From a virus, in the IMG/VR virus record IMGVR_UViG_3300037587_000045, positions 1 to 26,113 of that record: 26,113 nt of DNA; one strand, written 5' to 3'. The notes below the pieces were generated by a model that ran no database searches, was not told the origin of the DNA, and saw only the letters and a program-made list of their open reading frames with translations. This document shows positions 1 to 7,649 of the stretch, piece after piece (the stretch's first letter is position 1; the number at the start of each line of letters is the position of its first letter). The translations under genes and the position numbers were made by a program.

Positions 1-1017
1 GGCGTATTGATTGAGGGGGCTAGTACTAACTTACTCTTGAGGAGTGAGGAGTTTGATAATGCTGCTTGGACTAAAGTCAGGAATGCTATAACTGCAAATG
101 CAACTGTTGCGCCGGACGGGAATACAACGGCTGACGCAAGCATTTCAAGTGCTGATAATAATAATCACAGAACTCAACAACCCTTTACTTTTGCAGCCAC
201 AACTACTTATACGAAATCTTGCTTCGTTAAAGCTGCTGACAAAACTGTATGCTATTTAACTGTTGAATTCTCTGATCCAAATGCTAACACAGTTTATTTT
301 GATCTATCTACCGGAGCTGTGGGTACGGTTAAAGCAGGATTAGATGGCGCAACAATAGAATCATTTGGTAATGGCTGGTTTAGAATCACTGCTACCAGAA
401 CTACAACAACAGGCGGCGCGAGTTTTGCACATGTATCCTGGGCAGAAGCTGATGACGACCCCGTATTTGCAGGTGATGGAGCTACCATTGATGGTTATAA
501 TTGGGGAGCTCAACTAGAAGCAATTCAGTTCAGTTCAAGTTACATCCCCACCACTACAACCAGCGTAACAAAAGCACTTGATGACAATAGCGTAGCCCCG
601 TCTAACATTCCTGTGCCTACGGCAGATTATACAGTCCATACGGTTTTAGATGTCTTGGGCCTGGATTCAACCAAGAGTCAGATTCTGTTCAATGTCGATG
701 GCGAAACCGCAAGACGCATAGCGGTTAACACCACAACAGGATTGATCGAGGCTACACATGGGGCCGTAACATCAGTGTCAACTACGGCCATAACACCAGG
801 CACTCCGATGGAGATCACGTTCACGGTTGGTGGCACAAATCAAACGCTGTACATTGACAAGGCACAAGAAGATCAAGATGTGAAAGGCACAGTAACCGGG
901 ACGGCAACCAGAATCTCTCTAGGTAATAACGCCGGGGCTGATCAAATCTTTGCTAATTTCACGCCTATTACCATATTCCGTGAGGCATTGACGGATGCAC
1001 AGCAGGCAGCACTATGA
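1..1017 (+). CDS. Virion spike/fibre protein, 5' end cut by window
   Basis: This is the 3' part of a structural protein, about 338 residues visible. The frame is open from base 1 (reads G-V-L-I-E-G-A-S-T-N), so the TTG at 7 is probably not the start. The first half has the pattern seen in many phage head-spike or tail-fibre proteins: NLLLRSEEFDNAAWTK, then GWFRITAT, then WGAQLE followed by YIPTTTTSVTKA. This suggests a jelly-roll, carbohydrate-binding-like fold. The second half (about residues 205-338) looks like a LamG/concanavalin-type beta sandwich and ends in the common tail ALTDAQQAAL. The family assignment is from remembered motifs; no catalytic residues are evident. It overlaps the next gene by ATGA and so is likely translationally coupled to it. 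Confidence 0.7.
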   Translation, partial: GVLIEGASTNLLLRSEEFDNAAWTKVRNAITANATVAPDGNTTADASISSADNNNHRTQQPFTFAATTTYTKSCFVKAADKTVCYLTVEFSDPNANTVYFDLSTGAVGTVKAGLDGATIESFGNGWFRITATRTTTTGGASFAHVSWAEADDDPVFAGDGATIDGYNWGAQLEAIQFSSSYIPTTTTSVTKALDDNSVAPSNIPVPTADYTVHTVLDVLGLDSTKSQILFNVDGETARRIAVNTTTGLIEATHGAVTSVSTTAITPGTPMEITFTVGGTNQTLYIDKAQEDQDVKGTVTGTATRISLGNNAGADQIFANFTPITIFREALTDAQQAAL

Positions 1018-1370
1018 TTGACGTTCTGACGTTCTGCCTGGATAGAACAAAGCTAGGTCCAGAAGTTGCTGAGAGGTTCCCGGAGAAATTCGACATGGAG
1101 ACGGGGAAGTTCTTGGTGACTAAAATCCCCACACGAAAGAATGGAATCAACTCACTCTGTCTAATACGGTGCAGAGATCAGGGAGAACTGGATCAGTTAG
1201 GCGAGATTCAGGCGCTACAAGTGCTGGGGACGTATGAAGAGGTATTTGCAGATCAGTCCAAACTGGCCAAGTATGATAGTGTCTATGATAGATCACCGAG
1301 GATGATTGTAATGGAGGACGAGACCAGCTATGAATACATCCCTCCTGATTACATCGGTGTTTTTGCTTAG
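1014..1370 (+). CDS. Small phage protein, unknown function
   Basis: 118 residues, mixed charge, no signal peptide or membrane segment. The start codon overlaps the stop of the spike gene (ATGA), which fits translational coupling and supports this start. The C-terminus is aromatic and acidic (YEYIPPDYIGVF). I do not recognise the family. Its position directly behind a spike/fibre gene suggests a fibre-associated or chaperone-like role, but that is only inference from context. Confidence 0.6.
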   Translation: MIDVLTFCLDRTKLGPEVAERFPEKFDMETGKFLVTKIPTRKNGINSLCLIRCRDQGELDQLGEIQALQVLGTYEEVFADQSKLAKYDSVYDRSPRMIVMEDETSYEYIPPDYIGVFA

Positions 1371-1388
1371 GCGTTTCAACTAATAGGT

Positions 1389-1394
1389 TATAAT
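1389..1394 (+). promoter_or_regulatory. Possible -10 element (TATAAT)
   Basis: A perfect TATAAT lies in the 51-base gap before the gene at 1422. No convincing -35 is present at 15-19 bases; the best is TTGCTT at 1363-1368 with a 20-base spacer. The ATG inside the box opens only a two-codon frame (ATG CAG TAA), so it is not a gene start. It resembles the GGTATAAT at 9724-9731. Weak support. Confidence 0.3.
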
Positions 1395-1421
1395 GCAGTA
1401 ATTCAACTGAAGGAAATACAC

Positions 1422-1709
1422 ATGTCATTTACACAAACGCTATCAGCAGACGGTCAGACCTCTACATTCCTCATTAACGGAGATGTAAGGGTTCATCTAA
1501 ACGGAACCTTCGGCGGCGGGACGGTGACACTGCAGCAGAGCATTGATGGCACCTTCGAAGACTTGGTGGGTACTGCTCAAACAGCAGACTCGGATTATAT
1601 CTTCGAGAACCTAACAAAGAACGGCGGCGTCTTTAGATTCAACCTAACAGGTTCAACGACTCCGACGATTGCAATTACTGCCTTTGGTGCCGTACGAGAG
1701 ATCAGCTAA
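1422..1709 (+). CDS. Small beta-rich phage protein, unknown function
   Basis: 95 residues with alternating hydrophobic/polar strands and many Gly/Thr, for example VHLNGTFGGGTVTLQQS and FRFNLTGSTTPTIAITAFG, consistent with a small all-beta sandwich. A clear AAGGAA ribosome site lies just upstream of the ATG. Such proteins in phages are often minor virion or fibre-associated components, but I cannot name a family. There is a possible promoter at 1389. The next gene's Shine-Dalgarno (AAGGA, 1708-1712) spans this gene's stop codon. Confidence 0.6.
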   Translation: MSFTQTLSADGQTSTFLINGDVRVHLNGTFGGGTVTLQQSIDGTFEDLVGTAQTADSDYIFENLTKNGGVFRFNLTGSTTPTIAITAFGAVREIS

Positions 1710-1719
1710 GGACCGCAGC

Positions 1720-1875
1720 ATGTGCCCAGACTGCATTAAGGTCAAAGATAAGCCGCTAACCTATACCAAATGCAGGAAGTGCGAGGGATGGCGTGAGATG
1801 ACCCCAGCTGAGAAGGGGCAAGCAAGCAAGCCTTGGCGTTTCGATGGTAGTGGGGAAGCAACTAAGAAGTATTGA
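1720..1875 (+). CDS. Mini zinc-ribbon-like protein (CxxC...CxxC)
   Basis: 51 residues from the ATG at 1720, chosen because AAGGA at 1708-1712 sits seven bases before it. An upstream ATG at 1669 would lie deep inside the preceding gene. Cysteines C2-P-D-C5 and C18-R-K-C21 form two CxxC pairs spaced as in a zinc ribbon, followed by a tryptophan-containing helix-like segment (GWREMTPAEKG) and a basic end. The likely role is binding one zinc ion; nucleic-acid or protein binding is possible but unproven. No family recognised. Confidence 0.55.
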   Translation: MCPDCIKVKDKPLTYTKCRKCEGWREMTPAEKGQASKPWRFDGSGEATKKY

Positions 1876-1883
1876 GGTGGTCT

Positions 1884-2027
1884 ATGGAAGAAATGGACGT
1901 TCAATACCTAGAGTTCAAAGATGAGTTCTATTATTATCATGAAGAATCATGGTGGGTAGTGCTAGAGCAGGACGATGACGGATTGACCACAGGGGCAGAA
2001 GTAAGCGCTCCTTGGGTATTACACTAA
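1884..2027 (+). CDS. Small acidic phage protein, unknown function
   Basis: 47 residues, strongly acidic and aromatic (contains EFYYYHEESWWVVLEQDDD). The ATG at 1884 follows GAGGTGG at 1874-1880, a strong ribosome site, and the preceding stop codon is eight bases before it. It belongs to a run of short genes, each with its own Shine-Dalgarno. I do not recognise it. A DNA mimic or inhibitor would fit its charge, but nothing in the sequence shows that. Confidence 0.45.
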   Translation: MEEMDVQYLEFKDEFYYYHEESWWVVLEQDDDGLTTGAEVSAPWVLH

Positions 2028-2037
2028 ACCGTAGAGG
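2028..2037 (+). repeat. Repeated ribosome-site block ACCGTAGAGG (copy 1; copy 2 at 2229-2238)
   Basis: The ten bases ACCGTAGAGG occur right after the stop codon at 2027 and again at 2229-2238, five bases after the stop codon at 2223. Each contains the Shine-Dalgarno of the next small gene. This suggests the small-gene cassette grew by duplication or exchange of gene-plus-ribosome-site units. Confidence 0.6.
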
Positions 2038-2043
2038 TATAGT

Positions 2044-2223
2044 ATGGGCAAACCACCTAGATTTAGATTGGTACCTAATAACAGCGGCAGCTATACACTT
2101 GAGAAGTGGGCCGCAGACGTTTGTATGTATTTGTCTGAAGCGGTTCAAGTCACACCCGAACAGGCTGATGAGAAGATAAAGAGCCTGGATCGAGAAGTAA
2201 TCTATTACAGAGAAGGCAGTTAA
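2044..2223 (+). CDS. Small phage protein, unknown function
   Basis: 59 residues: a basic start (MGKPPRFRLVP), then two likely amphipathic helices (LEKWAADVCMYLSEA and PEQADEKIKSLDREV). The ATG follows GTAGAGG at 2031-2037. The product is soluble, with no membrane segment. The small helical fold could support protein or nucleic-acid binding, but I recognise no family. Confidence 0.5.
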   Translation: MGKPPRFRLVPNNSGSYTLEKWAADVCMYLSEAVQVTPEQADEKIKSLDREVIYYREGS

Positions 2224-2246
2224 CTATCACCGTAGAGGCGGGGAAG

Positions 2247-2393
2247 ATGAAAGAATCAAGCAAGTGCGTAGAGCCAACACACATTCTGGTTAAAAAATCT
2301 ATAGTAATCACCAAGTCAACAATCGAGTACATTAGTGCTTGGCATAGAGGAGAGTTCCCTTTCCCTAGGGTTGGCACAGATAACAAGCGCTAG
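2247..2393 (+). CDS. Small basic phage protein, unknown function
   Basis: 48 residues, lysine-rich, with a beta-like middle (THILVKKSIVITKSTIEYI) and a C-terminal FPFPRVGTDNKR. The ATG follows GAGGCGGGG, a strong purine-rich site. The next gene's ribosome site (AGAGGG) overlaps its stop codon. Not recognised; it is supported mainly by its ribosome site and its place in the cassette. Confidence 0.4.
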   Translation: MKESSKCVEPTHILVKKSIVITKSTIEYISAWHRGEFPFPRVGTDNKR

Positions 2394-2404
2394 AGGGCGT
2401 TAAG

Positions 2405-2728
2405 ATGATGAAGCAGATATTGAAAGACTTGGTAGAGAGCTATCAAGAATCAGAGTTCACAAACAGAGGCAGAGACATTGGCTACTTCAAAGCACGAAGA
2501 GAGCTACTATCTTGCGGCAAGGTGTACTTTTACGAGATAGAGACAACCTATCCCAAACACGTTACCGATAAGGGCTGTATCTCAGTCTTACCCAACCCGA
2601 TCATTGCTGACGTAGAAGGACGATTCCCAGAGGTAGACGGGGAGGGGTTATACAGAGTTCAGGTTGAGCAACAGAACGGTGACTACCTGTCCTGCATTGA
2701 TCCGGTTGATGCTGGGGCTTTGATATGA
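2405..2728 (+). CDS. Small protein with tailspike head-binding-like motif
   Basis: 107 residues. AGAGGG at 2392-2397 precedes ATGATG; either ATG could start. Residues 64-92 (NPIIADVEGRFPEV then LYRVQVEQQNG) align without gaps to residues 49-77 of the tailspike at 22799 (NPVIADASGVFADI then TYRVRLKDKNG), 13 of 29 identical by my count. That motif is typical of the N-terminal head-binding part of P22-like tailspikes. The first 50 residues are helical and charged and do not match. It may be an adaptor that docks at the same virion site, or a spike remnant. It overlaps the next short frame by ATGA. Confidence 0.6.
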   Translation: MMKQILKDLVESYQESEFTNRGRDIGYFKARRELLSCGKVYFYEIETTYPKHVTDKGCISVLPNPIIADVEGRFPEVDGEGLYRVQVEQQNGDYLSCIDPVDAGALI

Positions 2729-2793
2729 ACAGTAAACAACAAGCATTCGTAGAAGCGTATTGCTGCAATGGATTCAACGACAGAGGTCGGTAA
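2725..2793 (+). pseudogene. Remnant of a small-terminase N-terminus (22 codons)
   Basis: ATG at 2725 overlaps the previous stop (ATGA) and opens a 22-residue frame, M-N-S-K-Q-Q-A-F-V-E-A-Y-C-C-N-G-F-N-D-R-G-R. The first 18 residues resemble the opening helix of the Terminase_2 small-subunit family (K-Q-x-x-F-V-x-x-Y-x-x-x-x-N-A-T pattern). The frame then stops two bases before the ATG of the present, unrelated-looking small terminase. I infer a replaced terminase gene whose start survived. A leader peptide that couples translation is the alternative. Confidence 0.4.
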
Positions 2794-2794
2794 G

Positions 2795-3259
2795 ATGGGA
2801 GCAAAGAAGAAGGGTAGGCCGTCTAAATACACAGAAGCACTAGCAGTAGAAGTATGCGCTCGCCTTGCTCAAGGCCAATCTATGCGCAAGATATCCTTAG
2901 ACGACCATATGCCTAGCTGTGTGACGATGTTTGCATGGCTGAGAGAGAAAGAAGATTTTCTTAAGCAGTACGAGATGGCCAAGGCTGAATGCGCGGAGAT
3001 GTACGCCGAAGAGATAATCGAGATAGCCGACGATACCTCCAACGATTACGTCGACGTTACGGATGAGAATGGGGCAACAGGAGCAACCAGGCTTAACACT
3101 GAACATGTACAGCGGTCACGGTTAAGGATCGACTCGCGCAAGTGGGTAGCGTCAAAGCTCAAGCCTAAGAAGTACGGCGATAGGATTCAGCAGGATGTAA
3201 CACTGCCAGAGGGTGTAGTTTTTAATATGGCATTCAATGGGGAGAAGGGCGATGAATGA
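2795..3259 (+). CDS. terS: Terminase small subunit
   Basis: 154 residues, DNA-recognition subunit of the packaging motor. The N-terminus is basic (MGAKKKGRPSKYT), followed by a helix-turn-helix-like region (residues about 15-60, with SMRKISLDDHMPSCVTMFAWL), then an acidic helix (YEMAKAECAEMYAEEIIEIADD) and a C-terminal RLRIDSRKWVASKLKPKKYG. That layout is typical of phage terminase small subunits beginning with GRPSKYT. I chose ATG 2795 because AGAGGT at 2782-2787 precedes it; the in-frame ATG at 2768 lacks a good site. The large subunit follows after one small gene, as expected. Confidence 0.85.
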   Translation: MGAKKKGRPSKYTEALAVEVCARLAQGQSMRKISLDDHMPSCVTMFAWLREKEDFLKQYEMAKAECAEMYAEEIIEIADDTSNDYVDVTDENGATGATRLNTEHVQRSRLRIDSRKWVASKLKPKKYGDRIQQDVTLPEGVVFNMAFNGEKGDE

Positions 3260-3437
3260 AAAATTCATAAAAATGACAGATAACATGTATGTACGAGACG
3301 GCATTGTTTATGAAATAGACCGCGATACTATTCATGTGACCACGGGATCGACAGAGCTGTTTCTGTTTGGCGAAAGCACTACTGAAATAGAATATGAGGG
3401 CGACAAGAATCCATTTGAACGCATCCCTTCCAAATGA
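3252..3437 (+). CDS. Small phage protein between terminase subunits
   Basis: 61 residues from ATG 3252, which has GGAGAAGGG at 3241-3249; an earlier in-frame ATG at 3237 has no site. It overlaps the end of the small terminase and the start of the large one (ATGA), so it sits inside a coupled chain. The sequence is beta-like and acidic (YVRDGIVYEIDRDTIHV). Function unknown; small genes at this position are common in phages. Confidence 0.55.
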   Translation: MNEKFIKMTDNMYVRDGIVYEIDRDTIHVTTGSTELFLFGESTTEIEYEGDKNPFERIPSK

Positions 3438-5014
3438 AAACCATCCAATACATAGCATCACCCACAGCGGCGCGCTTCCACGCATCCGATAAGGTTGTGC
3501 GCGGCTTCCTTGGTCCGGTAGGAAATGGGAAGAGCGTATGTTGTGTCAATGAACTACATCGTTTAGCGGTCCTTCAAGAGCCTAATAGTGAAGGCATACG
3601 CAAAACGAAATGGGGCGTATTCCGAAATACTTACGATATGCTTGAGACCACCACGCTAGCAACATTCAGGCAGTGGATACCTGATGACGTTTGCTCGGTA
3701 ACACTCAAGCCAATGAGACAGCACCTTGATTACCCTTTGCCGGATGGAACCAGGGTGGAGGCGTTGTTTCTGTTCGTGTCTGTTGACCGTCCCGATGACG
3801 TAAAGAAGCTCCTATCCTTGGAGTTAACCGGGGTATTCCTGAATGAAGCTAAAGAGCTGCCGTATATGCTCGTCAAAGCAGCCAGAGAGCGCATAGGCCG
3901 CTACCCTGCACAGATCGATGGATATACAGATAAAGGTGACTACAAGGCTCCAAGGGACGCAGAAGGCAACTACCAGCCATGCACCCGCAAAGCCCTGATC
4001 ATGGACACCAACCCGCCAGAGGATGACCATTGGTGGTATCAGCTAGCAGAGGAGGGATGCTTAAGATCCAACACATCCGCTGAAGCCAAGAAAGCAGTAC
4101 GAGAGATATTTGATTTCTTTCGTGGGCCATCGCCATTCATTAAAAATGGCGAGGTGTACACAGACAACCCGAAGGCTGAAAACATCAAGTTCCTGCCGCA
4201 GGGGTACAAGTATTACAGGGATATGCTGGCCGGTAGTCAGGCTGATCACATCAACGTAATGATCATGGGTAACTACGGCACGATCAAGGATGGCAAACCT
4301 GTATATCCACAGTATAACGACCGCTTACACTGCCCTGAGAAGCCATTGGGTGTGATTGAAGACTTGCCTATAGGGTTAGGCTGGGATGGAGGGTTAACGC
4401 CTTCATGCATCGTTGGGCAGATGACAAACCGCGGACAGCTTAGGGTCATCGCTGAGCTAGTATCAGAGGATATGGGGGTGAGACAGTTTGCCCGAGATGT
4501 GGTGAAGCCATTCCTGCAGCGTAACTTCTACGGCATTGAGGTTGCATTCAGCTACATTGACCCGGCAGGCAAGGGGCGAGGCGAGGCTGAAGCTAAGAGC
4601 GCTATGGGTATCCTCAATGACGAATACATTGATGACAACGAAGACGGCGACATTATCCAGCCGCTCAACCTTGGCTTTGAAACCGAGCCAGCACCAACCA
4701 ACGACCCGACCAAGCGTATCGATGCAGTGAACAGTTTTATCATCAAGCTAGTTGACGGTGAGCCTGGTTATCTCGTCAGCCGCAAATGCCCTATGATTCG
4801 TAAAGGCAAGATCGGTGGGTATCAATATAAGCGCGTTCAGGTATCTGGTGAGGATCGATATAGAGATAAGCCGGATAAGAATAAATACTCTCACCCTGCA
4901 GACGCTGAGCAATATATGGCTTTAGGATTTAGCGGGGGATTCGTAGTATCATCTGATGATGATTGGGATGAATACGAAGACGACTTTGGCGAAGCTTCAG
5001 TAATGGGATATTAA
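3434..5014 (+). CDS. terL: Terminase large subunit (ATPase-nuclease)
   Basis: 526 residues, the motor that pumps DNA into the prohead and cuts it. Walker A is GPVGNGKS at residues 27-34. A Walker B-like strand ends LTGVFLNEA (residues 131-139), with N137-E138 where D-E is usual. A coupling-motif-like DTNPP lies at 191-195. The C-terminal RNase H-like nuclease shows candidate metal ligands D318 (GWDGG), D376 (YIDPAG) and D490 (SHPADAEQYMAL). The start has no visible Shine-Dalgarno but overlaps the previous stop as ATGA, so translation is likely coupled. Full length for the family. Confidence 0.95.
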   Translation: MKTIQYIASPTAARFHASDKVVRGFLGPVGNGKSVCCVNELHRLAVLQEPNSEGIRKTKWGVFRNTYDMLETTTLATFRQWIPDDVCSVTLKPMRQHLDYPLPDGTRVEALFLFVSVDRPDDVKKLLSLELTGVFLNEAKELPYMLVKAARERIGRYPAQIDGYTDKGDYKAPRDAEGNYQPCTRKALIMDTNPPEDDHWWYQLAEEGCLRSNTSAEAKKAVREIFDFFRGPSPFIKNGEVYTDNPKAENIKFLPQGYKYYRDMLAGSQADHINVMIMGNYGTIKDGKPVYPQYNDRLHCPEKPLGVIEDLPIGLGWDGGLTPSCIVGQMTNRGQLRVIAELVSEDMGVRQFARDVVKPFLQRNFYGIEVAFSYIDPAGKGRGEAEAKSAMGILNDEYIDDNEDGDIIQPLNLGFETEPAPTNDPTKRIDAVNSFIIKLVDGEPGYLVSRKCPMIRKGKIGGYQYKRVQVSGEDRYRDKPDKNKYSHPADAEQYMALGFSGGFVVSSDDDWDEYEDDFGEASVMGY

Positions 5015-5018
5015 AGCA

Positions 5019-7196
5019 ATGGCAATCATTAGCAGCGATGTAGAAGACCAAGAGCTAGACAAAGAGGAAGACCGGGACATAACCGATCTTGAAGGCGTTG
5101 AGCTTCTAGCTGATATGTTCCTGATAGACCAAGGTCCAGATGGGCGCACTATCTTCAGCCCTAAGCCTAACATCGCTGACATGTTCGATGATGACACTCT
5201 GTTAACTGTCGGGCGTCTAGCTAAGGAAGGTTACGAAGCCGACCAAGACTCAATGGCTGATTGGGCTGAGCTAGTAGACTTCGGGCTAGACCTAGTTAAG
5301 CAAGAGACACACGCCCGCTCTGAGCCTTGGGATGGAGCATCAAACTTCAAATCCCCTGAACTTATGAAAGCCGCGCTCAAGTTCTCCGACAGAGCATCGA
5401 CTGAATTGCTCCGTGGTTATGAGATCCTCAAGATTAAAGTGATCGGCAAGGACGAACAGAATCAGAAGTTTGAAAGAGGTGAACGTGTTGCTGAATTCCA
5501 GAACTGGCAGCTTAACGTTGAAATGTCTGAATGGCGTGATGAGCACGAGAAATTAATCTATGACATTCCCTACACTGGCACAGTATTCAAGAAGACTTTC
5601 TTCGATGCTCAACTGGGGCGACCTGATTCAAGGATGGTCACATATCCCAACTTCGCGGTTAGTCAAGACGCCACATCTATCACTCGCTTGCGCCGGTTTA
5701 GTGAAATCCACGACTTCAGCGCCAATGAAGTAGAGGAAAAGCAACGGCAGGGGCTATGGCTGGATGTTGAATTAAACCTAGGAGACCGAGTAGACGACTC
5801 AGATCAAGAAGCATCGAACGACAAGTTCACTAGTTTTATTGAGCAAGATGGTTATTTCGATCTGGATAAAGATGGTTACGAAGAGCCTTACACCATCGTA
5901 TTCCAAGAATCGACCGGCACAGTCGTAAGAATTACGCCAAGGTTCGAACCTAAAGACGTGCTGGTTAAGGATGATAAGAATCGGCGAGCGACCACGCTTG
6001 ATCGGCTGATGGCGGATGGCGGAGCATTGCCCGAAACCTCTGGTGATCGTGAAGTTGTGCGAATTGATGCACAAGAAAACATTACTAAATATGGATTCCT
6101 CCGCGATCCTCAAGGCGGATTCTTAGACGTTGGTTATGTCCACCTATTGAGCGCCATCATTTCAGGTATAAACGCGGTTACAAACCAGCTCTTTGATGCA
6201 GGCACATTGGCTAATTTACAAGGTGGCTGGGTAGCGCGAGGGTTCAGGAAAAGGATGGGTACCAGCTCATTCAAGCCTGGTGAGTGGAAGCAAACAGGGA
6301 TTAGCGCTCAAGACCTGCAGAACGGTATCCGGCCTTTACCATTCAAAGAGCCTAGCCCTACTCTCTTCGCGCTATTGCAGTTCATGATTGCTAATGCTAA
6401 AGACCTAGCCTCTTCAGCTGATCTCAAGGGTGCTTTGGGTGCTAACACTCCGGTAGGCACCACACTAGCGCTTGTCGATGAGCAGCTGGAAGCTACGGGC
6501 GCTATTGTTAAACGCCTGTATCGGGCTATGTCATCGGAGTTCCGCAAGTTACATGAGTTGAACGCTAAGTTTACCGATCCTCTGCAGTATCAGGAGATAC
6601 TGGATGATGAACAGGCAAACTTTGAAGTAGATTTCAACCTCACAGGAATGGATATCGTCCCGGTTGCTAACCCTGAGATTGCGACTAAAACACAGCGCAT
6701 CATCCAGGCTAACGCAGAGATATCACAGGCTCAGTTGGTAGCGTTCACAGGTGGCGATGTGCGGCCTATCATCAAGAACTTCTTTGAGGCTATCGGTTCA
6801 ACGGTAGGTGATGAGGTTTATCCAGAAGAGACCCCGGATCAGCAGTTGCAACGATTACTGGCAGAGAACCCACAGCTTGAGCAATTGATTCTAGGTGAGC
6901 AAGAGCGGCTTGATCTGATTGCAGCAGCACAGGCTGAAGCACTGGAGAGAGAGGAAGCACGGAAGGACGCTAAACTAGCGATGGACCTAGACAAGGGTGA
7001 TTCAGAGACAACCCTGAACGAAGCTAAGACTATTAAGACTCTCGAAGAGGCTGAGACGGAAGACACTAAGAACCTTTCGAATCAGTACACCACCGCACTC
7101 CAGCTAGACCAGCAGGAGTTGCAAAACCAACGAGCAGCACAGGAGCTGACAAATGTTACTAACCAAAGCGGATCTACAGAAGGTTCTCAGATATGA
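5019..7196 (+). CDS. Portal protein (P22-like podovirus type)
   Basis: 725 residues, matching the length of P22-type portals (P22 gp1 is 725). It forms the ring at the special vertex through which DNA enters and leaves. An acidic N-terminus is followed by WDGASNFKSPELMKAALKF, the aromatic/acidic body and the long helix-rich stem region (LVDEQLEATGAIVKRLYRAM near residue 490). A Q/E-rich coiled coil runs from about residue 604 to the end. It follows the large terminase by four bases. Its last 14 codons are shared with the start of an HNH endonuclease gene in another frame, so the C-terminal tail may have been changed by that insertion. Confidence 0.9.
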   Translation: MAIISSDVEDQELDKEEDRDITDLEGVELLADMFLIDQGPDGRTIFSPKPNIADMFDDDTLLTVGRLAKEGYEADQDSMADWAELVDFGLDLVKQETHARSEPWDGASNFKSPELMKAALKFSDRASTELLRGYEILKIKVIGKDEQNQKFERGERVAEFQNWQLNVEMSEWRDEHEKLIYDIPYTGTVFKKTFFDAQLGRPDSRMVTYPNFAVSQDATSITRLRRFSEIHDFSANEVEEKQRQGLWLDVELNLGDRVDDSDQEASNDKFTSFIEQDGYFDLDKDGYEEPYTIVFQESTGTVVRITPRFEPKDVLVKDDKNRRATTLDRLMADGGALPETSGDREVVRIDAQENITKYGFLRDPQGGFLDVGYVHLLSAIISGINAVTNQLFDAGTLANLQGGWVARGFRKRMGTSSFKPGEWKQTGISAQDLQNGIRPLPFKEPSPTLFALLQFMIANAKDLASSADLKGALGANTPVGTTLALVDEQLEATGAIVKRLYRAMSSEFRKLHELNAKFTDPLQYQEILDDEQANFEVDFNLTGMDIVPVANPEIATKTQRIIQANAEISQAQLVAFTGGDVRPIIKNFFEAIGSTVGDEVYPEETPDQQLQRLLAENPQLEQLILGEQERLDLIAAAQAEALEREEARKDAKLAMDLDKGDSETTLNEAKTIKTLEEAETEDTKNLSNQYTTALQLDQQELQNQRAAQELTNVTNQSGSTEGSQI

Positions 7197-7647
7197 TCCT
7201 GACACGGGTATATTTACCCGGCAAATATCTACTTCGGCCAACGCAAGGAAAGGAGATGCAGCAGGCTCGGCAGATAAAGACGGCTATTTAGTGATAAGTA
7301 TTGATCACAAACCATACCGCGCGCACAGGCTCGCATTCTTGTACATGACAGGCAGCTTTCCGGCTGATCAAACAGATCATATTAATCATGATCGGTCTGA
7401 TAACAGATGGGCGAATCTGCGGCCTGTGACGCGTGCAGAAAACGCAAGAAATGTAACGCTCCCCAAGAACAACAGCAGCGGCTTTTCTGGCGTCCATTGG
7501 CGCGGCGATACGGGGAAGTGGAGAGCCTATATAAACAAAGCTGGCAAAAGAGAATACCTAGGATATTTCAAGGATTTATCAGATGCTGTAAAATCCAGAC
7601 TGGATGCAGAGATCAAGCATGATTTTCATCCCAACCACGGAGTTTAA
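7153..7647 (+). CDS. HNH homing endonuclease with AP2 domain
   Basis: 164 residues, a free-standing mobile nuclease. The N-terminal part reads YDPDTGIFTR...DKDGYLVISI, then HR at 58-59, DHINHD at 75-80 and DNRWANLR at 83-90, the HNH metal-binding core. Residues about 110-152 (GFSGVHWRGDTGKWRAYI, LGYFKDLSDAV) are an AP2 DNA-binding domain, a common pairing in phage homing nucleases. ATG 7153 has AGGAG at 7141-7145 inside the portal gene, so it overlaps the portal by 44 bases in another frame. The ribosome site for the next gene lies in its own 3' end. No intron is evident. Confidence 0.9.
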   Translation: MLLTKADLQKVLRYDPDTGIFTRQISTSANARKGDAAGSADKDGYLVISIDHKPYRAHRLAFLYMTGSFPADQTDHINHDRSDNRWANLRPVTRAENARNVTLPKNNSSGFSGVHWRGDTGKWRAYINKAGKREYLGYFKDLSDAVKSRLDAEIKHDFHPNHGV

Positions 7648-7649
7648 CG

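Noticed and set aside
2768-2794. Earlier ATG for the small terminase
   Set aside because: It has no good ribosome site, whereas ATG 2795 has AGAGGT at the right distance and gives the usual MGAKKKGRPSKYT start.
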